Shown piece after piece: positions 15,439 through 24,163 of a stretch of DNA of 64,000 nt (positions are counted from its first letter, which is position 1; each line of letters starts with the position of its first letter). Origin of the DNA: Cellulomonas hominis (GTDB taxonomy: Bacteria > Actinomycetota > Actinomycetes > Actinomycetales > Cellulomonadaceae); the NCBI RefSeq assembly GCF_014201095.1, contig NZ_JACHDN010000001.1, forward strand, positions 1,302,001 to 1,366,000, read 5' to 3'. A model generated the notes under the pieces. It was given only the letters and a program-made list of their open reading frames with translations, was not told where the DNA came from and made no database searches. A program made the translations under genes and the position numbers.

Positions 15439-16162
15439 CGGTCCGGGCTCAGCGCCCGTCTGAGGCGGGTGTCGGCGCTGAGGAGCGCCCAGATGCGCTC
15501 GCGCCACCACGGCCAGGGCCGGACCAGGCCCGGGTCGTGGAGGTCGTAGCCGGCGTCGGACAGGTCGACGTCGACGAGCACCCAGTGGTCGAGGATCTCC
15601 CGCCAGCCGATGCGGGGGCCGTCCGGCTGACGGGTGTGCTTCGGCTTCAGCTCCGCCGGGACGCCCCGGTACCGCGGGTAGATGCCCGTCGCTGGGTCCG
15701 GTTCGCCGACGCCGAACGGGGCCCACGCGGCGACGTCGAAGACCCCGAGGTGGCTCCCCCCGTGGCACCACCGCCGTGCTGGGCCGCGAAGATCTGGTCG
15801 GCGGTCTCCTCGCCCATCGTCCAGTAGTACAGGGCGTACAGCCCGAACCGGTCGATGTGCGGGCCCGGGACGCCGTCGGCGACCATCTCGGCGTGCGCGG
15901 CCCCGAGAGCGAGCTCGGCGACGTCCTTGTCCTTGATGGACTCGATCACCGCGAGCGTGTCGGCCGGGACCTCCGGCGAGCCCTTGCGGCCGCACGTCGG
16001 GCACTCCTCGAGCGCAGCGGAGTACACGGCCACGCCCATCGCGTTGACGGCGGCGAGCTTGAGGCCGGTGTCCTTGTCCGGCGGCGGGGCGGTGTACGTC
16101 TTCCCGCGGTACGCGATCTCGAGGTCGGGGTCGAGGTAGTCGGTGAGGTCCTTGAGGGCCAT
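15426..16162 (-). CDS. Tail assembly chaperone, -1 frameshift fusion (GT-like)
   Basis: Frameshifting at 15755..15761 joins the first 136 residues of the upstream chaperone to 109 residues of the -1 frame, giving about 245 residues. The extension reads SHLGVFDVAAWAPFGVGEPD after the junction and ends LSPDRQPQ. As in lambda G/GT, the short and long forms are expected in unequal amounts and chaperone the tape measure. The -1 frame has no good start of its own near the junction, which supports the fusion. Confidence 0.8.
15647..16162 (-). CDS. Tail assembly chaperone (G-like, unshifted)
   Basis: A 171-residue protein starting MALKDLTDYLDPDLEIAYRG, the start of a family often found between the major tail protein and the tape measure gene in actinophages. 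It has a CPTCGRKGSPE zinc-knuckle-like Cys pair around residue 54. The C-terminal ~35 residues after the slippery site are Ser/Thr/Arg-rich and probably unstructured. AGGAGACC-like sequence precedes the ATG. Confidence 0.78.
   Translation of the reverse strand: MALKDLTDYLDPDLEIAYRGKTYTAPPPDKDTGLKLAAVNAMGVAVYSAALEECPTCGRKGSPEVPADTLAVIESIKDKDVAELALGAAHAEMVADGVPGPHIDRFGLYALYYWTMGEETADQIFAAQHGGGATGGATSGSSTSPRGPRSASANRTQRRASTRGTGASRRS
15755..15761 (-). other. Programmed -1 ribosomal slippery heptamer
   Basis: On the coding strand the site is G GGG GGA, a canonical X-XXY-YYZ heptamer. In the zero frame the codons are GGG GGA; after tandem slippage both pair as GGG GGG. It sits exactly where the chaperone frame must pass into the -1 frame that continues to 15426. 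Confidence 0.8.
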
Positions 16163-16247
16163 GGCGGTCTCCTTGCGTGCCGGGTAGCCGGGTGGAGCGC
16201 GCGGGGCCGGACCCGGCTGTGCCGGCCCCGCGCGCGGTCTGGGGCGG

Positions 16248-17003
16248 TCAGGCCCGGGTGTAGGCCGCCGGGGTGGAGGCCCCGGAGGGCGAGGTGACCG
16301 TCACGGGCGCCGAGCCGGCCGAGCCGGCCGGCAGGGAGGCGACGATCTTCGTGCCCGAGACGACCTCGTAGTCGGCGGCGTTGGCCGACCCGAACTTCAC
16401 GCCCGCGGCGCCGGTCACGGACCCGAACCCGGTGCCGGTGATGGTCACCAGCTCGGCGGCGGCGGCGCCGGACGGCTGCACGGACGCGATCGTCGGGACG
16501 GCGCCGGACGACGCGGTCGACGGGTTCGCGATGCGCTGGCGGCGACCCTGGCCGGTGACGGTGACCGTCCAGCCGCCGATCTGGTCGTTGCCGGTGTTCT
16601 GGCGGGTGACCGCGACGGTGCCGGTGCCCTGGTACGCCTCGTCCGGGTTCGGCTCGGCGCCGACCGGGTCGTCGTACCACCGGAACACCCCGGACGCGGC
16701 GTTGCCGACGGCCTCGGGACCGGCCAGGGCGAGGATGCGCTCGAGCTCGGGCAGGTACGTGCCGTCCGGGAGGCGGTGCGCCTGCACGGTGAACCCGAGC
16801 GTCCAGGACTCCGAGGTCTTGATCGGGTGCGGGGCACCGTTGTCGTCGTAGGTCGCGCCGTCCTGGGTGACGGACGTGACCTGCGGGTCCACCGCGGAGA
16901 TGAAGCGGATGGGCTGCCAGTTGTCCGGCTGGCCCGGCAGGGCGAGGTTCACGTCGACGGCGTACTCGTAGGAGAAGCCGATCTCGGTCGTGGGGGTGCT
17001 CAC
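16248..17003 (-). CDS. Major tail tube protein with C-terminal Ig-like (IPT/TIG) domain
   Basis: A 251-residue protein. Residues 1 to about 165 form the tube domain (TTEIGFSYEYAVDVNLALPG, then ESWTLGFTVQAHRLPDGTYL). The C-terminal 80 residues (AVPTIASVQPSGAAAAELVT, GFGSVTGAAGVKFG) fit an IPT/TIG immunoglobulin-like fold. Such Ig-like domains decorate tail tubes and may bind cell surfaces weakly. The GTG start overlaps the previous stop (GTGA). It stands just before the tail chaperones, the expected place. Confidence 0.82.
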   Translation of the reverse strand: MSTPTTEIGFSYEYAVDVNLALPGQPDNWQPIRFISAVDPQVTSVTQDGATYDDNGAPHPIKTSESWTLGFTVQAHRLPDGTYLPELERILALAGPEAVGNAASGVFRWYDDPVGAEPNPDEAYQGTGTVAVTRQNTGNDQIGGWTVTVTGQGRRQRIANPSTASSGAVPTIASVQPSGAAAAELVTITGTGFGSVTGAAGVKFGSANAADYEVVSGTKIVASLPAGSAGSAPVTVTSPSGASTPAAYTRA

Positions 17004-17431
17004 GGGGTGCCTCCTTGGGTGACGATGCGGTAGTTGTCGGACCGCTCCTCGCGGCCGTTGCCGTCCGCGCCCAGAGGGGCGGTCGACTCGTGCACGCACC
17101 GAGCGACGCGCAGTGCGCCCCAGGTGGCGTGGTGGACGGCGTGCATGGCCTCGAGTGCGTCGTCGGCGAGGTCGTCCACCTCGTCCGCGGCACCGGGCGC
17201 GCGGGAGAGGATCTGGACCATCACCCCCGTGTTCGGGAGCTCGACGTCCAGGTCGAGGTCGTAGACGCTGATCGCGAGGGCGCGGTCCGGAGACGGCGGC
17301 AGCCGCTTGAGCGCGATGAGGGTCTTGCCGGCGGGGGCGACCTCCTCGGGCCCGGTCCAGACGCCGACGCCGGCGGCGTGCAGGTGGGCGGCGATGCCGC
17401 GCAGGACGTGGCTGACCCGGACGGTGTTCAC
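17000..17431 (-). CDS. Tail terminator / head-tail joining protein
   Basis: A 143-residue protein (GTG start, GTGA overlap) with SHVLRGIAAHLHAAGVGVW, TLIALKRLPPSPDRALAISV and VELPNTGVMVQILSRAPGAA. This pattern is typical of the minor tail or tail terminator protein encoded immediately before the major tail protein. Family recognition comes from order and strand pattern. Confidence 0.6.
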   Translation of the reverse strand: MNTVRVSHVLRGIAAHLHAAGVGVWTGPEEVAPAGKTLIALKRLPPSPDRALAISVYDLDLDVELPNTGVMVQILSRAPGAADEVDDLADDALEAMHAVHHATWGALRVARCVHESTAPLGADGNGREERSDNYRIVTQGGTP

Positions 17432-17778
17432 TGCGTCTCCTTGCGGATCTCGGCGGCGATCGTCTGGGCGGTCGTGCGCTGCGACGCCCGCCAGGGCCGC
17501 TCGAGGTACTTCGCGGTCTCGCCGCGGTCGTGGCGCAGCCTCAGCGCCTCGTGCTGGCGCACGGCGTAGGGGGTGTCGTAGGAGACGGCCGCGACGAGGT
17601 CGGTGTCGTCGACATCGAGGGCGGCGGACCTGGCGAGCTCGTCGTCCTCGCGCGGGACGACACGCAGGGACGCGTCGAGCACGTCCTGTCCGGCGCGGCG
17701 GACCCCGCGGGCGGCGCCGCGGCGGATCTGCTGCTTGGCCTGCGCCCCGTTCCACGTGATCCGGACGTCGTCGGCCAC
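17428..17778 (-). CDS. HK97 gp10-like head-tail connector
   Basis: A 116-residue protein. It begins VADDVRITWNGAQAKQQIRR and has the long charged helix plus strand pattern of gp10-type proteins (LVAAVSYDTPYAVRQHEALR, then GETAKYLERPW). The Y-A-x-x-x-H segment is common to the family. A longer upstream frame is low-complexity, so GTG 17776..17778 is preferred. Confidence 0.65.
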   Translation of the reverse strand: MADDVRITWNGAQAKQQIRRGAARGVRRAGQDVLDASLRVVPREDDELARSAALDVDDTDLVAAVSYDTPYAVRQHEALRLRHDRGETAKYLERPWRASQRTTAQTIAAEIRKETQ

Positions 17779-17786
17779 AGCGCCCC

Positions 17787-18125
17787 CTACGTCAGCGAGA
17801 GGGTCTGGTACGACCAGATCGTCGGGTGGTGGTGCCGGGACGTGGTGATGACCCGCGCCTCGCGCTCGTGCCCGGTGCCGGGCCACACGGTGACCAAGGA
17901 GTCGGTCGGGACGTCCTGGTCGAAGTCGACGTGCACCTCGGACTCGGACACGACCTCAGCGCCGGTGCGGTCGCGCACGACCTTGCGCTCGTCCATGGCG
18001 AACGCCCGCACGTCACGCGCGGGACCGTAGACCGGGCCGGTGGAGGACCGGCCGAGGTAGGGGCGGATCCGCACGATGTGCGGGGCGGCCCAGTCCGGCA
18101 GCGGGGTGAAGTCCATGGCGGTCAC
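17787..18125 (-). CDS. Head-tail connector (stopper-like)
   Basis: A 112-residue beta-rich protein with WAAPHIVRIRPYLGRSSTGP and DSLVTVWPGTGHEREARVIT. It lies between the adaptor and the gp10-like gene, matching the order of head closure proteins. GTG 18123..18125 overlaps the upstream stop. ATG 18116 is an alternative three codons later. Confidence 0.58.
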   Translation of the reverse strand: MTAMDFTPLPDWAAPHIVRIRPYLGRSSTGPVYGPARDVRAFAMDERKVVRDRTGAEVVSESEVHVDFDQDVPTDSLVTVWPGTGHEREARVITTSRHHHPTIWSYQTLSLT

Positions 18126-18616
18126 CACGGCTCGTAGATCGGCTCGCGGGCGATGCTGACGCCGCAGGAGCACGTCGTGCCGCCGAACATCAGCGAGCAC
18201 CACGGCGGGTGCCCGCCTGAGGCCGGAGCGGTGTCGACGGCGAAGGCACTCGGCTTCTCGCCGGTCGCGCAGACCTTCTGCAGGTCGGTGATCTCCGTCG
18301 GCCAGAACATCGCCCGGCGACCCTGGTACTGGGTGGTCTGGGAGAACGGCCCTGCGATCTGCGTCTGGATCGCGCCGCTTCCGGCCTCGTTCCAGCGCAG
18401 GATCGCCCCGCGCAGGATGCCCTTCACGGCGGCGAGCTTCGCCTCGCGCACAGCCTTGTTCGGGCCGGACTCACCCGCCGGCGCGACGGTCAGCTCGGGG
18501 ATGCAGGGGGCGGTGAGGATGGCCTGGGCCTCGGCGTCCGCGATCATCTGGTCCGCCTTGGCGGGCGCGATGGTCGCGAACGGGACGAGGTCCTCGGGGG
18601 TGATGAACTTGCCCAT
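18122..18616 (-). CDS. Head-tail adaptor protein
   Basis: A 164-residue protein. The N-terminal half is helical (FITPEDLVPFATIAPAKADQ, AVREAKLAAVKGILRGAILR), typical of gp6/gp15-type adaptors that dock on the portal. The C-terminus carries three Cys (PPWCSLMFGGTTCSCGVSIA) that may bind metal, which is unusual. The ATG 18614..18616 has AGGAGG at eight bases, so it is preferred over the GTG two codons upstream. Confidence 0.62.
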   Translation of the reverse strand: MGKFITPEDLVPFATIAPAKADQMIADAEAQAILTAPCIPELTVAPAGESGPNKAVREAKLAAVKGILRGAILRWNEAGSGAIQTQIAGPFSQTTQYQGRRAMFWPTEITDLQKVCATGEKPSAFAVDTAPASGGHPPWCSLMFGGTTCSCGVSIAREPIYEPW

Positions 18617-18631
18617 CCTCACCGCCTCCTG

Positions 18632-18922
18632 TCAGTCGACGGTGCCGGCGGCGGCCGCGTCGTCGGCGTCGAGCACCGCGACGAGCTCGGGCTTGGTGCC
18701 CTCGTCGGACAGCAGGGCGTCCGGCTCGCGGCCCTCGTTGCGGCGCGCGATCTCCGCCTTGAGGTCCTCGACCTTGAGCTTGCTGTGCGGCGAGGTGCCG
18801 GCGGGCTTGTCGGCGGTCTTGCGGGTGGTCGGCTTCTTGTAGCCGCTGCCCGCGAGCAGGCGCTTGGCCTTGTCGTCGGAGACGTTGACGGTGGCGCCGT
18901 TCGGCGCGATCAGGCGGACCAT
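18632..18922 (-). CDS. Small HeH/LEM-like capsid-region protein
   Basis: A 96-residue protein. The N-terminus is a short strand pair (VRLIAPNGATVNVSDDKAKR) with KKPTTRKTADKP as linker. The C-terminal helix-extended loop-helix segment (LKVEDLKAEIARRNEGREPD, GTKPELVAVLD) resembles HeH/LEM domains, often found in small proteins just after the major capsid gene. The TGATG overlap links it to the capsid gene. Confidence 0.6.
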   Translation of the reverse strand: MVRLIAPNGATVNVSDDKAKRLLAGSGYKKPTTRKTADKPAGTSPHSKLKVEDLKAEIARRNEGREPDALLSDEGTKPELVAVLDADDAAAAGTVD

Positions 18923-19836
18923 CAGGCGTTCGCCACCTTGTCCTCGATGACCGCGAACTGGTCGACGAAGACGTGCCAGGCGAAGATGACCTCCGCACGG
19001 AACAGGACCTCGTTGTGGCCGGCCAGGTCGCGCCCGGTGTTGTCCGGGTCGCCGTACTCGAGCATCCGGAACGGGAACGTGCGCTGCACGCCCCAGCGGA
19101 TGCCCTGCTGGTAGTTCCCGACGATCGCCCGGACCTTGTTGTCGGTCGCGTCGCCGTCCTTGGCCTTGCCGGACACGGTGCTGGACACCGAGGCCGCCAG
19201 GCCCTCGAACGCGGACAGGTCGACGCCGAGGCCGAGCTCGGGGTACTTCTTGCGGCCGTCGTTGTAGCGGGCGGTCGACAGCGTCCAGGCGTAGGACGGG
19301 TCGAAGGCCGCACCGGTCGGGCGGTACCCGTCCCCGATGACCAGACCCGCGGCGGCCTCGAAGTCGAGGTCGGGCTTGGAGTCGGCGGTGATCTCGACGC
19401 GGTTCGTGGTCGCGTTGAGGTAGTTGGTCCACGAGGTGATCGCGGTGCCCGTGCGCGGGTTGATCCGGAAGTACGCACCCAGGTCCAGGCCGCGGGCCAG
19501 GGCGAGCGCGCACTTGTCCTCGAACTCGTCCAGGATCTTGAGCTGGTAGTCCTCGTCGGCGATCAGGAACTCGTCGCTGGTGCGGAAGTTCACGACGGCC
19601 TTGTGCGGGCTCGCGACCACGCTCGACGGCTTGGCGTCGTCCTCGGACTTCGCCCCGCCCTGCTCGACGAACTCCGCAGTCAGGTCGTCGTCGAACGTCA
19701 CGATCGTGACGTCACCGAACCGCATGGGCTCCTGGCCCGACAGCGCGGCGATGGTCGATCCGGTCTTGGTCTTCGTGACGATCCCGTCCACGATCTGCGT
19801 GGGCAGGGTGACGTCGCTCGTGGTCAGGGTTGCCAC
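18922..19836 (-). CDS. Major capsid protein (HK97 fold)
   Basis: A 304-residue protein beginning MATLTTSDVTLPTQIVDGIV, with GSTIAALSGQEPMRFGDVTI and the EQGGAKSEDD loop typical of HK97-fold capsid proteins of actinobacterial siphoviruses. Its C-terminal half includes TFPFRMLEYGDPDNTG. The scaffold gene lies immediately upstream and AGGAGG precedes the GTG start. No maturation protease gene was recognised. Confidence 0.85.
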   Translation of the reverse strand: MATLTTSDVTLPTQIVDGIVTKTKTGSTIAALSGQEPMRFGDVTIVTFDDDLTAEFVEQGGAKSEDDAKPSSVVASPHKAVVNFRTSDEFLIADEDYQLKILDEFEDKCALALARGLDLGAYFRINPRTGTAITSWTNYLNATTNRVEITADSKPDLDFEAAAGLVIGDGYRPTGAAFDPSYAWTLSTARYNDGRKKYPELGLGVDLSAFEGLAASVSSTVSGKAKDGDATDNKVRAIVGNYQQGIRWGVQRTFPFRMLEYGDPDNTGRDLAGHNEVLFRAEVIFAWHVFVDQFAVIEDKVANA

Positions 19837-19860
19837 GGCTGCCTCCTCAGGGCTCTGGTA

Positions 19861-20346
19861 TCAGTCGTCCCGGCCGGTCAGCCCGCGAAGCCACTCACGC
19901 TTCGGGTCCGCCCCGCCGGGGGTGGAAGGGGTACGCCCGGCGAGCGCGTCGCGTCCGCCGGTCTTCTTGATGCCCTGGATCGCCTTGACCTGCTCGAGCA
20001 GGGCATCGGGGTCGGTGGCGGTGAGCAGCACCTTTCGGTCCTCGGGGACCACGCCGAGCGACACGAGCGCCGAACGCAGGCCGTCGGCGACCTTGGCCGG
20101 GACCGACGCCGCCTCGGCCTCCGCGGCGGAGATCCGGTCGGCGGCCTTCTGGGCCTCGGTCTTGTTGGCCTCCTCGATCTCGTCGAGGCGGGCCGCCTTG
20201 GCCTTGAGGTCGTCGTAGTCGCTGAACTGGGCCTCGGCACGGGCGAGCCGCTTGCCGATGATCGCGTCGAGGTCGGCCTGGGTGGCCGGCGGGACGTAGG
20301 CCTTGGCGCCCTTGTCGCCGCCCTCGGGGTTGTCGAGATCGGGCAT
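19861..20346 (-). CDS. Capsid scaffolding protein
   Basis: A 161-residue, highly charged helical protein. Its coiled-coil core (GKRLARAEAQFSDYDDLKAK, LDEIEEANKTEAQKAAD) and a basic C-terminus (DPKREWLRGL) match scaffolds that precede the capsid gene. AGGAGG precedes the ATG 20344..20346. Longer reading frames overlapping it are in other frames. Confidence 0.75.
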   Translation of the reverse strand: MPDLDNPEGGDKGAKAYVPPATQADLDAIIGKRLARAEAQFSDYDDLKAKAARLDEIEEANKTEAQKAADRISAAEAEAASVPAKVADGLRSALVSLGVVPEDRKVLLTATDPDALLEQVKAIQGIKKTGGRDALAGRTPSTPGGADPKREWLRGLTGRDD

Positions 20347-20416
20347 CGCTGCTTCCTCCTGGTGACCGCGTGTTGACCGCCACGCGTGGGCGTACCCCCG
20401 CACGAGCGCGGGGAGG

Positions 20417-21157
20417 TCAGTGGGTGACGTACTCGGCGATCGCGCGCTGGATGAGCGCGTTGTGCTGCGCGAGACGTTCGACGGCGCGCTGGTCGCCGCG
20501 GGCTGCCGCCAGGCGCCACGCGGTTGTGCGCACGGAGGCCTCGTAGAGCTTCACGTCGACCTCGGGGGCGTCGGGGTCCCAGTCCGGGACGGCCGCGCAG
20601 TTGCACTCCCCGCCGGTGGCGCCGCCGTGCGCCGCGAAGTGCACGGTGTGCTCCTTGTAGACCGCACCGCGCCCGGCGAGCAGCACGCAGAAGTCGCAGG
20701 CGCCGGCCCGGGTGATCCGCCGCCAACCGCTCGCGCGGGGGTCCCGGTCGGCGGACGTCGTGATGGTCTGCCGAGCGGCGGCCAGCACGTACTTCTCGGT
20801 GGTGCCGAGCAGGACGCCCAGGGCGGCCGTGGGGGTGTCGGTGAACAGCGAGCCGGCCGCGCGCCGCACGGTCCCCTCGACGCCGTCGAGGTACGGCGAG
20901 GGCTGCGCCAGGGCCCGGAACCGTCCTGGGACGTTCTCCGCGGCGCGCAGCTCGTCGTACCAGTCGGCGGCCATCGCGGCGGCCGAGTCGCCGTACTTCT
21001 CGACCAGGTAGGGCACGAACTCGAGCAGCGCGTCCCGCGCGGCCTCGGGGCGCGAGAGGTTCAGGTAGTCGAAGAACGCCGTCAGCTCGCGGCGCACGAG
21101 CTTGCGGACGGCGATCTGGACCTGCCGGAGCCGCTCGCCGTCAGCCTGCGAGACCAC
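20417..21157 (-). CDS. MuF-like minor capsid / head morphogenesis protein
   Basis: A 246-residue protein next to the portal gene. The helical N-terminal half includes TAFFDYLNLSRPEAARDALL. The C-terminal half has the Cys/His pattern GACDFCVLLAGRGAVY, HTVHFAAHGGATGGECNCAA typical of MuF-like (VG15-type) head proteins. It is probably packaged in the capsid or helps assemble it. The GTG start overlaps the portal stop by 17 bases. Confidence 0.7.
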   Translation of the reverse strand: MVSQADGERLRQVQIAVRKLVRRELTAFFDYLNLSRPEAARDALLEFVPYLVEKYGDSAAAMAADWYDELRAAENVPGRFRALAQPSPYLDGVEGTVRRAAGSLFTDTPTAALGVLLGTTEKYVLAAARQTITTSADRDPRASGWRRITRAGACDFCVLLAGRGAVYKEHTVHFAAHGGATGGECNCAAVPDWDPDAPEVDVKLYEASVRTTAWRLAAARGDQRAVERLAQHNALIQRAIAEYVTH

Positions 21158-22571
21158 CGGTGCCGCCCTGCCGGGCCGCGGCGAGCAGCGCGTCGATCGT
21201 CGCGGTCCCGCGCGCCCGGCGCCGCTCGGACTGGAACCGCTCGATCTGCTGCGGGGTCAGGCCGAGCAGCTCGAGCCCGACCTCCGTCTGCGCGAGCTCA
21301 GGGACCGCCGCGAGCGCCTTCGACCCTGCGTCGGCCTGCGCAGCGCGGGACTGGTAGCGCGGGTCGCGCCACTGCGCGTCGATCGACGACCACTGCGTCG
21401 GGACGGTGTCCATGTTGGACTGCATCGCCATCGCGATCGGCACCAGCCGGCGCAGCGCCGGGGTGAGCTCGCGGATCGTGCCCTCGGCCTCGGCGATGAG
21501 CTCGTGCTGGCCGGCGTCGTAGGCCTCGGCACTGGTCGGGTTCGCCACATCGGTCAGGGCGACCGACCAGTCCGGCAGCGACAGCTCCCGGGCGAAGGCC
21601 TTGGCGTACACGTTCAGCGCCGACAGGTGCGGCGCCGGGGACGCGGCGTCGAACTTCTTGACGTCCGCCCGGGCCAGGGGGTTCTCCTCCTTGAGGAGGT
21701 CCTGGTCGTCGGGGATGCCCTTGATCCGCCCGAGGCGTTGCATCCACTCGGCCATCGCGGTGCCGTCGGGGTTCTTGAAGATCGACGGGTCCGCACCGAG
21801 CATCCAGAACTCGGGGTAGGCGTAGATGTCCATGTGCCCCTCGAGGCGCACGAGGGCCCGCACGCCGGCGTCCTGCAGGCCCCGCACGGGGCGCGTGAGC
21901 CGGGAGCGGCCCATCGGGCGGCGCAGGCGGGGGCGGTAGACCAGCGGCGCGGCCGGCACCCCGAACTTGTGCTCCGACTCGTCCAGGATCTTCCACCTGC
22001 CGCCGTCGATCGCCGCGGCGATCGTGCGGCCGGGCAGCAGCAGCGACAGCGCGGTGATCCGGTTCTGCTCGCCGCGCTCGCGCGCGATCAGCAGGTTGTC
22101 GAGCCGGCGCGTGACGGGGTTCCGGTCGCCGGTGGCGTCGACCGCGGAGTAGAAGTGCAGCAGCCCGCCAGGCTCGCCCTCCCCGCCCTTAGAGGCGACG
22201 CCGAACGACAGGCCGTGCACCAGCGTGTCGGTGATCGCCTGGTCGACCTCGGACTCGACGCGGTTGCCGTCCCAGACCTCGCGGAACCCGGAGGAGTCGA
22301 GATCGCCATCGGCCCAGACCATGCGCTCGAGGTTGCAGCGCCGCCCCAGGGCGTCGACGCCCTTCGACGACCAGCCCAGCGCCAGACCCAGCCGGTAGTA
22401 CTGCTGCGGGACGACGCCGCCGAACATCTTGCGCATGTTCCGCTCAGCGTCGTAGTACGCGTCGAGCAGCCGGTTCGTGCCCTGGTGCCGGTCGAGCTGC
22501 TCCACCAGGTGGTTCAGCGCGCGCTCGTCGTCGTCGTCCAGGCCGGGGAGGCGGATCATCTGCGAGGTCAC
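21141..22571 (-). CDS. Portal protein (SPP1 gp6-like)
   Basis: A 476-residue protein. Portal features include HQGTNRLLDAYYDAERNM, LALGWSSKGVDALGRRCNLE and the later NVYAKAFARELSLPDWSVAL, with PTSAEAYDAGQHELIAEAEG near the crown region. It forms the dodecameric DNA entry ring at one capsid vertex. The GTG start at 22569..22571 overlaps the terminase stop (GTGA). Confidence 0.85.
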   Translation of the reverse strand: MTSQMIRLPGLDDDDERALNHLVEQLDRHQGTNRLLDAYYDAERNMRKMFGGVVPQQYYRLGLALGWSSKGVDALGRRCNLERMVWADGDLDSSGFREVWDGNRVESEVDQAITDTLVHGLSFGVASKGGEGEPGGLLHFYSAVDATGDRNPVTRRLDNLLIARERGEQNRITALSLLLPGRTIAAAIDGGRWKILDESEHKFGVPAAPLVYRPRLRRPMGRSRLTRPVRGLQDAGVRALVRLEGHMDIYAYPEFWMLGADPSIFKNPDGTAMAEWMQRLGRIKGIPDDQDLLKEENPLARADVKKFDAASPAPHLSALNVYAKAFARELSLPDWSVALTDVANPTSAEAYDAGQHELIAEAEGTIRELTPALRRLVPIAMAMQSNMDTVPTQWSSIDAQWRDPRYQSRAAQADAGSKALAAVPELAQTEVGLELLGLTPQQIERFQSERRRARGTATIDALLAAARQGGTGGLAG

Positions 22572-24163
22572 GACACCACCACCCCCGCCCGTCGTCCGCT
22601 CGTCCTGTTGCCGCCGGCGGTGCGCCCGCCGCTCGGTGCGCGCCCGGCGGCGGCGGCGCGCTTGTCGGTGACCACCGCATGCCGGGCGATCGTCACCGCG
22701 TCCAGCGCCGTGACGTCGCCGTCCGAGGTGACGGCCTGCCAACCCCAGCCGCCGGCCTGGCCGATCTTCCGCTTGCCCGCGATCTTGACGGCGGCGTCGA
22801 GGCCCGGCTGCGCGATGTGGGTCAGCGACCCCTCGTGCACCGCCCGCAGGAACCCGGTGTGCGCGGTGATCGCCTCGTCGGTGGTCATGACGGCCACCCG
22901 CCGGCGGGGCACCCCCGCGGCGCGCAGCTCGTTCAGCAGGTCCCCGGCGCCGGCCTTGCCGTCGATCAGGATCCGCCCGAGGTGAGCCCGCGCCGCGAGC
23001 CACGCGACCAGCGCCGCGGTGCCGTCCGACGTGCGCGCGACCCCGAGGGCCTCGACGTGCTCGCTGCCGTCCTCCGCCAGGCGGGCGACACCGCAGCCGA
23101 CCCGCTCGCCGTCGGCGGAGAACTTCACGCCGTAGCCGACCGGCCCCTCGGTCGGCGCGATGTCGGCGTCGATCGCGAGGTCGCCCCACTGCGAGGACTT
23201 GATGACGGTCGCCGCGGTGTCCTCGTCCCAGACGCCCAGGCCCTCACGGCGCCACGAGTCGTCGGACTTGAGGTTCGCGCGCAGCCGCGCCACCGACATC
23301 GGCGGCGTGCGGTGCGGGTAGGACGGGTTCGCCTTCTTGATCTGCTCCGGGTCGTCCAGGCTCGGCCCGCCAGGCTGGCCAACGTCCGGGTCCGCGGAGC
23401 ACTCGACGTACAGGGTGTTGCCGGCCTCGGTGACCACGACGTCGTCCGGCTTGGTGGCGAGCGCGTCCTTGCGGCGGTTCGCGAACTCCTCGCCCGGGTC
23501 GCGCGGTCGCGGCGGGGTGCCCATGAAGAACAGCAGCGCGCCGTGGCGCCACCGCGACTGGTTCGTGGCCGGGACCATGTCCTCGAGCGCGCTCTCGGTG
23601 AGGATCTGGGCCTCGTCGAACACCTCGATGTCGACCTCGTCGAACCCGCGCCCGAAGCCCTGTTCGCGGGCGCCGAACATGATCACCGACCCGTTGCGGA
23701 ACCGGATCTCCTGCTCGCCGTTCGTGCCCCGGATGCCGTCGTTGCGGCTCGGCTGCAGGTGCTGCTTGACCGCTCGCCGGCGCACCATCGCCTTGAGCGA
23801 CTCGAACGTCTTGGTCGACGTGCGGCCGCGGTGCGCGGTCCACAGCACCGTCAGTCCCGGGAAGATCGTGCACAGCGCCACCACGATGCGGCCCACGATG
23901 AACGTCTTGGCGACCTGCCGCGGGATCGCGATGACCACCCCGCCGACCGTCGCGGCCCACGTCCCGTCCTCGCGCAACCCCAGGATGACCTGCCCCAGAC
24001 CGTCCTGCCAGGTGTCGAAGGTGTCGCCGAACTCCCGACACCGCTCCTCGACCTGGAACCACAGCGTGTCGACGATCCCCTCGGGGATCACAACGTGCCG
24101 GGCGACCTCAGATAGCGGCAGGGTCGAACGATCGACGTCCCGCCCCGCCACCGCTGGGCTCAT
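22568..24163 (-). CDS. Terminase large subunit
   Basis: A 531-residue packaging ATPase-nuclease. The ATPase domain shows an adenine/Walker A-like segment VVIAIPRQVAKTF (around residues 77 to 89) and Walker B VDIEVFDEAQ (177 to 186). A motif III-like FFMGTPPRP follows. The C-terminal nuclease-like half has GRILIDGKAGAG. It cuts the concatemer and drives DNA into the prohead through the portal. Its start overlaps the upstream gene by 56 bases. Confidence 0.88.
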   Translation of the reverse strand: MSPAVAGRDVDRSTLPLSEVARHVVIPEGIVDTLWFQVEERCREFGDTFDTWQDGLGQVILGLREDGTWAATVGGVVIAIPRQVAKTFIVGRIVVALCTIFPGLTVLWTAHRGRTSTKTFESLKAMVRRRAVKQHLQPSRNDGIRGTNGEQEIRFRNGSVIMFGAREQGFGRGFDEVDIEVFDEAQILTESALEDMVPATNQSRWRHGALLFFMGTPPRPRDPGEEFANRRKDALATKPDDVVVTEAGNTLYVECSADPDVGQPGGPSLDDPEQIKKANPSYPHRTPPMSVARLRANLKSDDSWRREGLGVWDEDTAATVIKSSQWGDLAIDADIAPTEGPVGYGVKFSADGERVGCGVARLAEDGSEHVEALGVARTSDGTAALVAWLAARAHLGRILIDGKAGAGDLLNELRAAGVPRRRVAVMTTDEAITAHTGFLRAVHEGSLTHIAQPGLDAAVKIAGKRKIGQAGGWGWQAVTSDGDVTALDAVTIARHAVVTDKRAAAAGRAPSGGRTAGGNRTSGRRAGVVVS

